NCBI GenBank assembly: GCA_963585895.1
Contig: OY757934.1
Location: 34,404,268-34,468,267, forward strand
DNA from: Sepioteuthis lessoniana
Taxonomy: Eukaryota > Mollusca > Cephalopoda > Myopsida > Loliginidae
Direction: 5' to 3'
DNA length: 64,000 nucleotides
Shown: one piece after another, positions 11,005 through 22,083 of the stretch
How positions within the stretch are numbered: position 1 is the first letter of the stretch
How the letters are laid out: every line of letters begins with the position of its first letter
The notes under the pieces: model-generated
Told to the model about the DNA's origin: nothing
The model's input: the letters and a program-made list of their open reading frames with translations, nothing else
Database searches by the model: none
Position numbers and translations under genes: made by a program

Positions 11005-12310
11005 TTTCCAGATATTTTTTGTACAGGCATTTAAAATTGTCGTAGACTCTTGAAAATTCAGTATCTTATTGCTATACATCTTATGAGATGACAGACCAAT
11101 TTTTATGATTTTAGCTTCAAATGAACAGCTACAACAGCAATTGGAATACACCCTACGAAATCCTGATTGTCACAGCTGGTGAGTTTCAAAAATGCAATCT
11201 GGACGGGAAGACACTTTAGAAGAACTATATGCAATAAAATTCTGTTTTAAACTTGGAAAAAATGCCACAGAAACGTATGGAATGCTTCAGACTGCTTTTC
11301 GAGCATCTTGCATGAATCGAGCATCTTGCATGAATCGAGCATCAGGTTTTGAGTGGCATAAGAGATTCAACGAAGGCAGGGAATCTGTGAGGGATGATGG
11401 GAGGTGTGGAAGGAGTAAAGAAGTCAGAATACCAGAGTTTATAGGCCAAATAAAGAATTTCATGGATAAGTGCACAGTTTGATATCAGTGTGGGAACTGT
11501 ACACACAATTATTCGCGAGGAACTGAAGATGCGGAAGATTTGCGCGAAGTTAGTCCTAAGGGTGCTCAGAGAAGATCAGAAAGAAAGATTGTCATGACAG
11601 CAGGGAGATGGTCGAGCGGATCAATTCAGATCCCGCAGTTCTTGATACTCTGGTGACCTGGGATGAAAGCTGGATCTACTACTATGACCCAGAGACCAAG
11701 AGACAGAGTTCCCAGTGGAAGCCTGCTGGCTCTCCCAAACCCAAGAAGGCCAGACAGAGCAAATCCAGCCATAAACTTTTGATGGTCCCTTTTTTGACAG
11801 CACTGGCATGATCTACATGTACTGGGCTCCCCCTAGACAGACAGTCAACAAGAAATACTATGTTGAGGTTTTAAGGGAATTCAGGAAGAGATTCCGTCGG
11901 AAGAGGTCAGCACTCTTCAAATCGAGTCAGTGGCATTTCCATCAGGACAATGCACCAGTCCACAACTCCATCCTTGTCATAGACTATTTCACCAAGATGG
12001 GCATCAAGACATTTCCTCAACCTCCCTATAGTTAAGACCTTGCTCCCTGTGACTTTTGGTTATTCCCTAAGCTCAGAGGCTGTCCTTATGAAATAATTGA
12101 GGAGATGAAAGAGGCTGTGATGAAGGTCATTGACACGCTCACATAAAAGGACTTCCATGGGGCCTTCCAGAAGTTGTTGGAACGGTACAACAAGTACATT
12201 GCAGCCGGAGGAGATTACTTGGAAGGGGACTAGAGTTTCATGTGTGTACTATCAATAAAGGTGCCCATACGAAAAAAGTCTGGAAACTTATTTTCGTCAC
12301 CCCGTATATA
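11001..12310 (+). mobile_element. Mariner DNA transposon, inactive
   Basis: Inverted ends: left TAAGTTTCCAGATATTTTTT at 11001; right end on the minus strand TAAGTTTCCAGACTTTTTTC with an outer extension TATATACGGGGTGACGAAAA (12291-12310). The left end lacks that outer part and is replaced by (TA)n. Total about 1.3 kb, the usual mariner length. Cut-and-paste movement into TA sites is family knowledge. This copy is immobile because its transposase is broken. Confidence 0.88.
11192..12233 (+). pseudogene. Mariner-family transposase, broken
   Basis: The DDE/D transposase would cut both ends of the element and paste it into TA. N-terminal helix-turn-helix part with FEWHKRFNEGRESV is at 11192-11480; here CMNRAS is duplicated by an 18-bp tandem repeat. 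A deletion and frameshift follow (about 11475), then DISVGTVHTIIREELKMRKI, another frameshift with TGA near 11598, the first catalytic aspartate in VTWDESWIYYYDPETK, a frameshift near 11795, the second aspartate in HFHQDNAPVHNS, and the third in DLAPCDFWLFPKLR (DD34D arrangement). The proline before that last block is a TAA stop, and a TAA interrupts the late IDTLT-KDFHG block. The start ATG at 11192 fits the family N-terminus. Clearly non-functional. Confidence 0.93.
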
Positions 12311-12579
12311 GGTCTTCAAATGATTTCAAATTTGGTATTTAGGTTTATTAATTCATTTATTCCGTATACTTGTGTGACATATGTTTCAGATAATTTAGTC
12401 CACCTCAGATATTTTGATTGTTGGTTATGTATTAAACTTCTTTCTAATAAAAATTGTTTTAGTTTCGATGAACAAAAAGATCTGAATATGAGCACAGGTA
12501 AAAAATCCTACATAATTGTAGTAATCCTAGTCAATTAAGAACATTAAGTTTATAAGTCCCAAAAATCTATTCTGAACTG

Positions 12580-12890
12580 TCCAGCAGGACACATAGCGTA
12601 ACGGTTATAGTCGCTGGTTCCCTAATCTTCTAAGGAGAAATTCATCTGAAGGTTGCAGGTTCCATTCTGACTACAGGCGAGTAACAATCACAGAAGTACT
12701 TAATACTTGTACCCGGTTATGGCTAACAGAATCAGAACTGGCGACCCCCTTGGATTCAATAAATTTGACCGTGAAGGTCACCAAGTTCGACAAACACCTG
12801 AAGAAGGCCGGAGGACATATCGGTCGAAACGTTTAGAAATAACAATGAAGATGAAGACAATAGACCGAAAACCCTTAATGATAAAAATTG
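12580..12890 (+). mobile_element. SINE-6 copy
   Basis: Same blocks as the 7912 copy: AGCGTAACGGTTATAG head, CACCTGAAGAAGGCCGG, AGGACATATCGGTCGAAACG, AATAACAATGAAGATG. It lies about 270 bp beyond the mariner 3' end and in the same orientation as the other copy. Confidence 0.8.
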
Positions 12891-12899
12891 TTTCGATAG

Positions 12900-13379
12900 G
12901 TTATTTTTATTTTGTTTAATTTCAGATTTCGTGTCTTTGATTTTCTCATTGGAGTTAATCTTGTCTCTGTTGATGGTGATTTTGTCAGCAATTTATTTTG
13001 TTAGCAACGTTTGTTTTAGCAATATATATATATATATGCATTCTGTGTGTGTGAAAGGTCCAATAGATATGTACAATATTTGCATTAGCGTGTATGTTTT
13101 CATAACTGTGTGCTAATCTACACACGTATATATAAATATACACTTATGTATGCATACACTTGTATTCAAATATATTTTAAAAAGTATTGAGTGGATTCAA
13201 TATGTGGGAATGTATGAATACCTATACATAGATGAGTTTATAAGTTAGTCAATGTGTATATAGTTGTGTGTGTGAGTGTGGGTGTGTGTGTGTCTTCTTA
13301 ATCTTGGTTTAAATTTGTTCATAATTTTTTTGTCTTTTATTATGAGTTATAAATTAAACTTTCCTGTATATTGCCATTA
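12900..13379. other. No recognised feature
   Basis: T-rich with a short TA run (13021-13037) and GT-rich stretches near 13265-13293. Low-complexity short frames only. Confidence 0.4.
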
Positions 13380-13900
13380 TTTAAAAGTTTCTGTGGCTGG
13401 ATTCATAAAGGTATTTTAATATATAAAGTTTTCCATTTTCTGGTAATTTACTGTTCAGTGTTTATGTGCATCCTATGTACATTTCGTTGCAGTTTGTGCA
13501 TTAGATTATGCAGAGTAATATTGCAGCTTAAATTTCTGTTCATTATGAATGTTGTTTTCGACTTATTAATAGTTGCTTTCATCCCTTAATATTTCATAGA
13601 TTTTTGTTTTTTTGCAAGTTTTTTTTTTTAAATTAGTTCTGTGCTTCCTTTGTCGGCTTCTTTTATAATTATGTCATTTTCTTGGATATTTTTAAGGCTT
13701 CTTTTTGTTGTGTGAGAAGTTGTAATGTATAATTGTTTTTCTTGTAAGTTAATGCAACAGAGCGTTTCAAAGAATGTTTTTGATTCACTGTTATTACTTT
13801 TCCCTGGGAAAAATTTGGATCTATTTTTACTAGGGAGTCGTCTATATTTTCTTATCAAAATTTTCGTTCAAGTTCCTTGAGGTTTCTTTGATTCTCCTAT
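13380..13900 (-). pseudogene. Penelope-like element, RT N-terminal fragment
   Basis: On the minus strand from about 13858 downwards: a stretch ending KNIQENDIIIKEADKGS, matching the conserved IIIKxADKGG segment at the start of PLE reverse transcriptase, then, after a frameshift in a poly-T tract at 13620, KTKIYEILRDESNY, which fits the next conserved part. Farther on, CNEMYIGCT (about 13495) could be a GIY-YIG remnant. RT-plus-GIY-YIG order is PLE knowledge; most of the RT is absent here. Confidence 0.55.
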
Positions 13901-14124
13901 ATTGCTTTTTGATGTTAGGTAAAATTTTGAACTTAGTTTATTTGATTTTTATCTCATTTATATGTTGATAGATTAATTAATCAATGTTTCATGTCATTAA
14001 TTTTTTTTCGCTTTGTTACTTAAATTGGTTTTCTTGTTCAGCCTGTGTTGCCTAAAAGAGATTATTCACAGTATGGTTTCTATTCCTAGGGTAGGCACAC
14101 AACACCAGTTACCAAGACACACAC

Positions 14125-15345
14125 ATCATCATCATCATCATGTTCCGCCATCAGCATGGATATCCCTGACCCTTTCTCGCCATCCTTCTTTATCGTCCAT
14201 TGCTTCAGGTAGGTCTTCAGGGCTACATTCCGTATCGGCACAGAGCTACTATATGTAGGTTCTAGCTGGTCGTCCAGTTTTTGCTTGTCTATGTGAAAGG
14301 GTCTATTGGAGTACATCACTTATGAGTTTGTCCCTACTTCTCCAGCAGTGTCCCGTATGTCTGGTTCGTCTAGCTTTGATAGTTTTCGTGATGGGTGATA
14401 AGTGGCCGTACAGCTGCTGCTTTAAAGGATGCTGTCTCCATGACTTGTTCAATATTGCTCGTAACATTCTTGTGTAGTTGCTGTCAAGCTTTTTCTCCAT
14501 ACATTTTTTAGCGTCCTATATAGTGCATTCATACAGAAATATCGACACGACTGCTGCTTGGAAAAAAATGCATTTTATTTTATCGGTCATGGCTGACTTT
14601 CATATGACCGAAAGCTTATCGATAGCTGTCCATGGCTTTGCTAGTCGCGTGTTGATGTCTGTCTCTGTTGATGAGACACTGCTTCCCAGGTAGGTGAACT
14701 TGTCTACTAGATTAGTGTGGTGATGTCGCCTGTTTGATTAAAGCACACATATTCCGTCTTGTGTACATTGAGATGGAGGCCTATGCCTGCAGCTGCTCGT
14801 TCCAGACTATGTAGCAGGGTTTCTACTTGGGCGTGTGCATTTGCCGGAAGCGCTATGTCATCCGCGTAGTCGGCGTTCGTAATTGGTTGTGCGGGGTACC
14901 TTCTGCTTCTTTCCTTTGTTAGCTTGAAACCGTTTTCTTTCATTTTATCAATAGATGTTCTAAGCACGTAGTCTAGACAGATGATAAAGAGGTATGGGGC
15001 TAATGTGTCTCCTTGCAGTACACCTGCTACAATGTCGAAGTAGTCTGTGTCTCCATCAAGAGAACGGACTTTTACTTTCGTGTTTCTATATAGCATCATT
15101 ATGGTTGCGGTGATTTCTTTTGGTAGGCCGTAGGCGAGTAGAATTTGCTCCATCTTTCCTCTGTGAATGGAGTCAAATGTCTTAGTAAAGTCGACAAATA
15201 ATATTGTTGCCTGTAGATTTTTTGCACGTATACCTTTAAGAGTTCGACGGATAGTCAAAATTTGTGACGGTAGCCATTTTGGTTCTTCCTAAGTAGGTTC
15301 TCAATTTTGGGTTCTATGCGATTGCGCAGTAGAGCATTGAAGACA
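14125..15345 (-). pseudogene. RTE-type LINE, 5'-truncated, RT to 3' end
   Basis: A minus-strand open frame of 183 codons (15258-14707) has the RT palm: LFVDFTKTFDSIHRG, GVLQGDTLAPYLFIICLDYV, and the catalytic NADYADDIALP. Before it, LLRNRIEPKIENLLRKNQNG is visible up to 15345, with a small deletion. After it come the region with VDKFTYLGSSVSS and the end domain LDSNYTRMLRAILNKSWRQH, RRTRHTGHCWRSRDKL. The 3' end is an (ATC)n run at 14125-14145. The apurinic-type endonuclease expected at the N-terminus of RTE is absent, so it is a 5' truncation. Several frame breaks make it inactive. Confidence 0.85.
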
Positions 15346-15670
15346 CACAGACACACACTTATACAAATAATATACGTATTGAAACTCCTCACACAACCAC
15401 TCATAGAATATATAGTTATATACCCTACCGGTGAACATTAATGGGTATGTCCCATTCCTCAGGGATACGTTGGATAATATTATGAGGGGGTGATTTCTGC
15501 TGACCAAGTAGTCACCACTAGCAGTGGGTACCTTCTGCACGCCGTTGGCAAGTATTGTATTTTGTTAATGTTATAAATATTTCCGTTTCTTTTCAAACCT
15601 TCATTTTGGTTATTTCTCCTTCAGTAACCTTTTGTTCGGTTACAACACATACATTTGTATTCACAAACAC
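15346..15670. other. No recognised feature
   Basis: A 79-codon minus-strand frame at 15301-15540 has no recognised motif. Confidence 0.4.
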
Positions 15671-15800
15671 AGGCGCCTCTGGTGGTGTAATGGTTAGCAA
15701 GCTCGACTAGCAAACCTACACAAGTGAGTTCGAGTCTCATTGGGTGCCCCTTTCATATGGCCTTGTGCCACATCTAAGCAAAAAGCTTAGTAAATTACCA
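15671..15800 (+). mobile_element. SINE-5 copy
   Basis: tRNA head GGTGGTGTAATGGTTAGC, B-box-like GAGTTCGAGTCTC, then TTGGGTGCCCC, GGCCTTGTGCCACATCTAAG and AGCTTAGTAAATTACC. A second copy is at 52060 on the minus strand. Confidence 0.8.
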
Positions 15801-16175
15801 CAAACACTTTAATAACAAAAACACACATTTAAATTGACTAGAGGTGAAAAGAGGGGAAAGAACAAAAAAGATCCTAAGCAAAACAACAAAATATCTTTAC
15901 GGACAATTAACTTCAAAGAGACAATCACGGACACAAAATCTGGAATTAAACAAAACAACCCATCAAAACAATCTTTACTCTAAAGAAATGTAACACGCAA
16001 CCAACAATCCAAATTCCTTGGGAGGATTAGAATTTCTGAAACGCGTGTCGTACAAGTCTACGGAATAATAAATAAATAAACAAATGAATAAATAAATCTA
16101 AATACCAAATTTGAAATGATTTGCGGACCATACATCTTAAAATTTTACTTTTATCTAGTTGAACCAACTGTAATC

Positions 16176-16208
<33 letters not shown>

Positions 16209-16400
16209 GGAGCTATTCAGAGGTTATGGAAATCTGATCAGTGAGCGATTTGAATGTCGTACAAACTGTCGCTGATTTTTATGAGCTTTGTGAAAAGTGT
16301 AGGCATGGGAATACTTGGAGACATTAGAAACTAAGTGTTAGATAATTCATTTTTCTGCACACACACACACGCACACACACACACATATATATATATATAT
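15801..16400. other. AT-rich spacer with microsatellites
   Basis: No gene seen. (TA)n at 16179-16206, and (CA)n(TA)n at 16362-16400 directly abutting the rearranged LINE fragment. Confidence 0.5.
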
Positions 16401-16765
16401 TTGGATGGTTCTTGTGATGGGTGGGAGGTAATCGTACAGCTGCTGTTTTGTGGGATGTTGTCCCCAGGACTTGTTCCATACAGCTCGTAGCATTTTTGTG
16501 TGATTGCCGTTACGGCCACCTACCACCCATAAAAAAACATCCAAATTAGACGAACCAGACATGCGGGACACTGTTGGAGAAATAAGGATGAACTCTTGAG
16601 CGATGTACTCTGGTGAACCCCTTCACAAAGACAGGCAAAGGGTGAACCTATCTACAACTCTGTACTGATGCATGATTTAGCCTGGAAGACCTACCGGGAG
16701 TGATGGACGATAGAGACGAGTGGCGAGAGAGGGTCAGAGAAATCTGTACTAGCAGTACGACATTC
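16401..16765. pseudogene. RTE LINE 3' fragment with inverted 5' part
   Basis: 16401-16510 reads on the minus strand as the C-terminal domain (NHTKMLRAVWNKSWGQH, TKQQLYDYLPPI). From 16511 the plus strand begins at TACGGCCACCTACCACCCAT, the overlapping position in the element, and runs on through the LDEPDMRDTVGE-like part to the end RVREI. The two pieces overlap by about 40 bp of element sequence and are head to head. This is the layout expected from twin priming during LINE insertion. Confidence 0.75.
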
Positions 16766-17280
16766 CCTCTAAATGTTCCCATTAAAAAACCATCACGATA
16801 TAAGATAAATTCTTTTATAGGTTCCACATTGACCCCCTGTTATAGTCCTTTAAAGCCCATCAATTGTTACAAGATGTCATTCCTACATTCCTCCGCTTCT
16901 CATGTCATTCTTTTGTTATTTCAACATCTAAAAATAGAAATTTCTTCATTGGAAATCTTCAAGTCTGCACGTTTCACTATACTTTTGTATTCTATTTTGA
17001 TCCTAATTTGCTTTCAACAGGGAGACTGTCTGTTCCAATCAATGGAAGCTAAGTTGGCGCAACTCCAAACTTTCAATGAAATTTGAATATTTTTCGCAAG
17101 GAATATTATCAATTCTGAAATTTGCGATAAACAACAAAATTCGCAATTTTCTTCATACATTGTCACGATCAGACAAGATATCGACAAGAAAATGTAAATA
17201 ATAAACTGTGCAGTCTATGATTTTCTCTATTATTGAAATGACCATATTCATTTATGGTCTATTCCTAAACGAAAAAATGA
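16766..17280. other. No recognised feature
   Basis: A 128-codon plus-strand frame (16700-17086) begins in the LINE end and continues in sequence without recognisable domains; probably chance. Confidence 0.4.
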
Positions 17281-17533
17281 AGTAAAGTTGGCGACTGTAG
17301 TCGAGGGTGACCCGAAGATTCCTCTTTCAATAGCTTCTACTCCGAGGTATAAGGGAGGGCGCTACTCCATTCCCTGGATTGCTTCACTTTACCCTTGATA
17401 CATACCTTATAATGCTGAGTGTTAAGCAAGGTGGCATTAAATACTATTTTTGAGTCTTTGGTATGACTCGATCTTGGATTGAACCCCGTCTCCAGGACCA
17501 TTAGCGAACACTCTACTTATTAGGCCAATGGCC
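17281..17533 (-). mobile_element. SINE-1 copy
   Basis: GTAAAGTTGGCGACTGTAGT at the plus-strand left edge and minus-strand GGATTCAATCC-like B box region at the right, with the full set of internal blocks. Confidence 0.85.
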
Positions 17534-17862
17534 CGGTTAAACGAGAAAATACAATGAGTAAAATATAACAAATAAAAAACGATTGTGACGTTAAATCAAC
17601 ATTATTTTTGGAATTTAAAAAAAAAATTGGAATCTAAAAAAACAAAGCAAAAACAAAAATGACTATCGAAACATTATTTACGATAAAAGAAATTTAACAC
17701 TCAGCCAAAATGCAAACGCTGCCTAACTACCGGACGAAGGCTGAAATGTCCGAAACACGTTTTGTACAAGTATATGAAATGAAAAAAAAACAACGTAAAT
17801 TTGAAATCATTTGTGGACGCATTCATTTTAAGATATTTTCTTTTCTCTTGTTAAAATAACAA

Positions 17863-17908
<46 letters not shown>

Positions 17909-18089
17909 ATTCAGTGTCCGAAGACAATGGGTGTGGATTATTCGCGTATAGAATATATGAGGAATTTCATATAACTCTATGGGAGTGCTCGATGTATGGC
18001 TATTATTGATTGGTTTAAAAACATTAAGAATAAAAAGAGGTCTACATTCATCCAATTCGATATCATAGAGTTTTAACCGTCCATTACTA
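17534..18089. other. AT-rich spacer with (TA)n
   Basis: (TA)n at 17863-17906. Near 17735 GGACGAAGGCTGAAATGTCC and CGAAACACG hint at a repeat end, not assigned. Confidence 0.4.
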
Positions 18090-18460
18090 AATATTTGTTA
18101 CTAAAAAGCCAATGCCACGCCATGATATATACGGACATCATTGACAAGGAAATAGAAATTATTAGGAAATCTATTCTAGCCAATAATCCTAGAACTTGGG
18201 TGAAAAGTTACGTGAACAGCTTCGAATTACCCATGGGCGCTTACGACTCGGCTCAGGTAGCTGACTTAGTAAGGATTCATATCTAGGACACGTTGGGTCG
18301 TATTGTCAACTTAGAGCAAGTGGGGCTTTACCGGTTGATGGAATTATCTTCATCTTTAAATGTACACATAAAAGTAAATTTAAATTATCCTGACTGGGGG
18401 CCACCGAGGCTCTTACTCAAGATAAAAATAAGGACATTGATTTTAGATTATTTTTATGGA
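18090..18460 (+). pseudogene. Penelope-like reverse transcriptase fragment
   Basis: The frame at 18095-18286 includes FELPMGAYDSAQVADLV, matching the PLE RT segment with xMGxxDxAxxxxLV, then a stop, then NLEQVGLYR. One base change later the frame would give the DGIIFI part of the YRDDG catalytic motif, so the active site is broken by a frameshift near 18336. A hammerhead ribozyme lies 480 bp downstream on the same strand, as expected for the terminal repeats of many PLEs. PLEs are retrotransposons with a telomerase-related RT. Confidence 0.68.
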
Positions 18461-18925
18461 AAATAATAATATTTATTTCAGTGATTACTAGTATTATATG
18501 ACAGAGGGATTTATGTAAAGAAGGAGATTCTTGGAACTTTAGATATTAATTCTCAATTAGGTTTTTTTTTTTTATTTCTGGAGTAGTTAATTCTCTTTGG
18601 CCATTTTGAGGTTAATTGGTTGGTGCCGAAAGTATTTTTTGGAGGAGGATGATGGCCCCATAAACTGAGGTATTTAACACTTGTAAAAGGAGTAAACAGA
18701 AAAATATATGAAGGTAATACCTTACATTATTCAAAATATATACCAGCTCCGAAAAATCTAGCATATGTTCAAATTAGGATGGATTAATTTACAGGAACAC
18801 TCTTTACGTTATTGTTTTAACACGCTTTACTTTCGCCTGATAGTTTAAATTTTTATGGTTTTTTTTTTTCATACATATATATAGACTGTAATCCATATTT
18901 GCTATTTTTCAACCTCAAATTAAAT
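18461..18925. other. Possible PLE remainder, not resolved
   Basis: AT-rich sequence between the PLE RT fragment and the ribozyme. No clear GIY-YIG motif is visible. Confidence 0.35.
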
Positions 18926-18929
18926 GTGT

Positions 18930-18996
18930 GAAGTCATCTGATGAGACGAAGAATATAATGATATTCTTCGCCGAAATAAATTTATAATGACAATTC
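18930..18996 (+). ncRNA. Hammerhead ribozyme, type I
   Basis: A self-cleaving RNA fold with every core position present. Core CTGATGA at 18938-18944. Stem II arms 18945-18956 and 18961-18972 have 10 perfect pairs plus a closing G-C pair and one A/C mismatch, with loop AATG. Core GAA at 18973-18975. Stem III is short: ATA (18976-18978) pairs with TAT (18983-18985). The cleavage position is the A at 18986. Stem I: GTCAT (18933-18937) pairs perfectly with ATGAC (18987-18991), and GAA/TTC pairing continues beyond a two-base bulge. Very short stem III is typical of PLE and retrozyme hammerheads. Activity is untested. Confidence 0.85.
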
Positions 18997-19023
18997 AACC
19001 AGGTTTGAGTTTTCTTCTAATCG

Positions 19024-19024
<1 letters not shown>

Positions 19025-19059
<35 letters not shown>

Positions 19060-19320
19060 AGAGACAGACAGACAGACAGAGATTGATAAGCTAATGTGGA
19101 GATATATTGAGAAACAAAGACGACATTATAGCGTTTCGGTTCTTATGAACCATCATCAAAACGGGGAAAGATGATATTCAATGAGGTTAAATCAACGATG
19201 GACGTTTATAAATACAAAAACACAGTGAAAAACTATATATTGGGAAAGAGGTGGCCGTTTAATCAGTAAATCAGCGTATCATGTGATTGCATAGGAATAT
19301 TGTTTGGAACTTATGTGTTC
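19025..19320 (-). mobile_element. PLE-associated terminal repeat-like segment
   Basis: After (TA)n (19025-19056), GAGAAACAAAGACGACATTA, GCGTTTCGGTTCTTATGAAC and CATCATC match the segment at 54760-54830. The downstream text (TGGCCGTTTAATCAGTAAAT, CAGCGT) also matches 54955-54985. On the minus strand the TGATGATGG...GAACCGAAAC hairpin resembles a hammerhead with one extra base and a changed first core base. Confidence 0.5.
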
Positions 19321-20520
19321 TATTTGTTCATCAAGAAAAATTTCGAATCAAGAGGGGAAAAAAAAAGAAAAAGAAAAAAAAAAGAGAAAGAAGGGAGAAA
19401 GGAAGAGAGAAGAACAAGGAAGAATAGACAATAAGAGGATAAAAGAACGGCGTGGGGAAGGTGAACGAAGGGGAGAGGAGAAAACAAGCGAAACTAATAC
19501 GAATTGCAGAGTAACAAAATTATTAAGTTACAGGTTGGATTGAAAATTACTTTATTCTCTAAGCAAGAGCATTTTAACGCTATTGTACTTATAAAAATCT
19601 TCCATTTTTGCTATATTACAGTAACCTAGATACAAAAATCGGATTATTATAATCTCGATGTGTGTGTCTACGTGTGGGTGCGTGTGTGTGCGTGCGTATA
19701 TAAAGTGTGAACGTTACAGTATGTGATATACTGATTCATAGCCTAGTAAAACTGAGTACAAAACCAAATTCATGAAGCTTGCAATAAAGAATGAACTCAT
19801 TAGCAAAGTTTCGTCGGAAAAAAAAAAATTTTAGGCGAGTGAGCTAAACAAAAATTCTTAATTGACTAATCAATAATGATTATTTACAAAGCTGGACATA
19901 AGGATAAAAATATTGGGCGCTCAATGAGAATGAACCCATTTTTTAAATCGCTAATCAATAATTAAAAAAAGAATGCGAGATTTATTATCTTTTGTGATTG
20001 TCACTCTACCACTTTGCATGCATTGAATTAGCTGATTTATTCACAAGTTCTTACTGCAGAGAAAAGGAAAAAATTGCTTCATCTTTTGTCTTCTTTTTAG
20101 CTCTAACGTCGTGTTCTATCCACATCAATCAGAAAACGTTTTCTGAATATCTATGATCGTTGCTAACACTAAGATAAAAGTTAATGCAGAAAAATAAGAC
20201 CAAAATTCTAATATCGGTGGTTAAAAATATAAGCATATTTGAGGCTCTGGTAATTTCTGTTTATTGTTTTGATCGATGCATCATCTAGTTTAGTACGTCA
20301 GTTACTATTTCTTGATCACAACTGCAATTGCAATTTAATTATCTTGAATTAATTTGATTTTCTTTTAATAAGCTATACTTTCCTATTTTACTCCATGAAC
20401 GAGACAATGGATCCATTTTGGATTTCATCAGTTACTGAACAAATGACGAGTAAATTTTGCGATAAGACTTTCAGCTTCATTGTGAACAAGAGAGAGCATA
20501 ACAAGACGCACAGTCTAGAC
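19321..20520. other. No recognised feature
   Basis: Purine-rich stretch at about 19355-19490 (AAAGAAAAAG, GAGAGGAG); the Lys/Arg/Glu-rich frame at 19304-19543 is its translation. The rest is AT-rich without motifs I recognise. Confidence 0.45.
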
Positions 20521-20523
20521 TTT

Positions 20524-20571
<48 letters not shown>

Positions 20572-20573
20572 TG
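20521..20573. repeat. (TTTC)n microsatellite
   Basis: About 13 units of TTTC. Confidence 0.95.
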
Positions 20574-21425
20574 ACTGTATGTGTAGGGTGTAGAGAACAG
20601 ACAAAAAGTCATAAATTTAAATATGGATAGATTGAGAAAGATAAACATAAAGTGAAATGTATTGCAACTATATCAACAGTCGGGAAAAGTTGTTTGTCTG
20701 TCCTCTATAGGCAAACAAATGGTTTGCTGGAGTGAGAAGATGTTCCAAAATGAACAACAACAACAATAACACCACCCAACAAAAAACAAACAAACTAAAA
20801 AACAAAACGAAAATCCATGTTGCTGCATCAAGTACGGAATCTTAATACATTTATCTTGTTAAAATAATTCTTCAAATTCAATTCTAGAATACTAATTAGT
20901 TTTAGAGAAACTTATTCAAGCTTAACATGTAAAATAATTTATTAGCTTTATTTATTAGTTATCATTAGCAATCTAGACAAAAACAGAAATTTTGAAATCT
21001 GTGGGTCACTTTTTAGAATGAATATTCCTCTCAAGAAGGGTCAAAATGACTAACAATCTGTAAAAGGTAAAGATGATGAGGCAATGAGATGAATATTTGA
21101 ATATAATTGTATGATTTTAAATGGGGAATGACTCAGATGTTTAAGAGCTATTAAGATATCTATCGGTTAAAATAGTTACTTTAGACGTAAATATCTTATA
21201 TCCAGGGAAAAACTTGCATTCATAGATGGTTTTCTTCCACATTTTAGCTGTTTTTGAGAGGAAGCTGTATAAAACTTGCACCGTGAAGGAGTGATATCAA
21301 AAAAGCATGAATGAAATTCATAAGACTTGGAGAATTGAGTTTTGAAAGGAGAAACCATAATTGATGGTACAAGAGAATTGGAATCTCATCCGAATATTTT
21401 CTGCCAAAGTAAAAGTAAAAAAAGA
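20574..21425. other. No recognised feature
   Basis: AT-rich with short frames only; nothing recognised. Confidence 0.45.
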
Positions 21426-21668
21426 AAAGTTGGCGACCGTAGTCGAGGGTGACCCGAAGGCTCCCTTTTCTATAGCTACTACACCAAGGTGTAGGAGAGG
21501 GCGCTACTCCATTCCCAGGATTGCTCCACTTTACCCTTGATCCGCCCCTTATAATGCTGAGTGTTAAGCAAGGAGGCATCAAGTACCATTTTTTGAGTCT
21601 TTGGTATGACTGGACCTGGGATAGAACCCAGGTCTCCCGGGCCATTGGCGAACACTCTAACGGCTTTG
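21426..21668 (-). mobile_element. SINE-1 copy
   Basis: Minus-strand head GAGTGTTCGCCAATGGCCCG, B box GGTTCTATCCCAGG and all internal blocks. The minus-strand frames of 80-153 codons across this region are SINE sequence. Confidence 0.88.
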
Positions 21669-21837
21669 TGGAAGAGATCAAATGATTTCCTCCCTTTACA
21701 TTCAATTCTGTATCCTATCAAAGACTGATAATACGCGCTGCGAGTAGCCAGCTCAAATGTGCTAGCTTTACTCCCGTAGTTTTGATTTATTCTGATATTT
21801 ATAAAGACACAGTTGCATTCCAGATGACAAATTCTCC

Positions 21838-21865
21838 TTCTAGCTCTCTTTTTAGAGAGCTAGAA
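21838..21865. repeat. Perfect 12-bp hairpin
   Basis: TTCTAGCTCTCT, loop TTTT, then AGAGAGCTAGAA. No T-run terminator or element recognised around it. Confidence 0.8.
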
Positions 21866-22083
21866 TAAGACTGTTATTCTAACGGCACTCATAGCAAAAA
21901 GTATTATATGTGTCTCATTTCAAGTTAGGCTTAAATTTAAGGTCTCTCAAGATTTCATTGACAGTCCCATTTATTATAATGGAGGAAAATTCAGATGTAA
22001 GTGATGGTGGTAATGGCAATGAATTAAGATTAACATGGTTTAAGATGTATTAAACACCCCTCGCCCTTTAAAAAAAATAAGGA

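Noticed and set aside
21244-21721. 153- and 80-codon minus-strand frames
   Set aside because: They run through a SINE-1 copy; the same peptide pieces recur wherever SINE-1 occurs.
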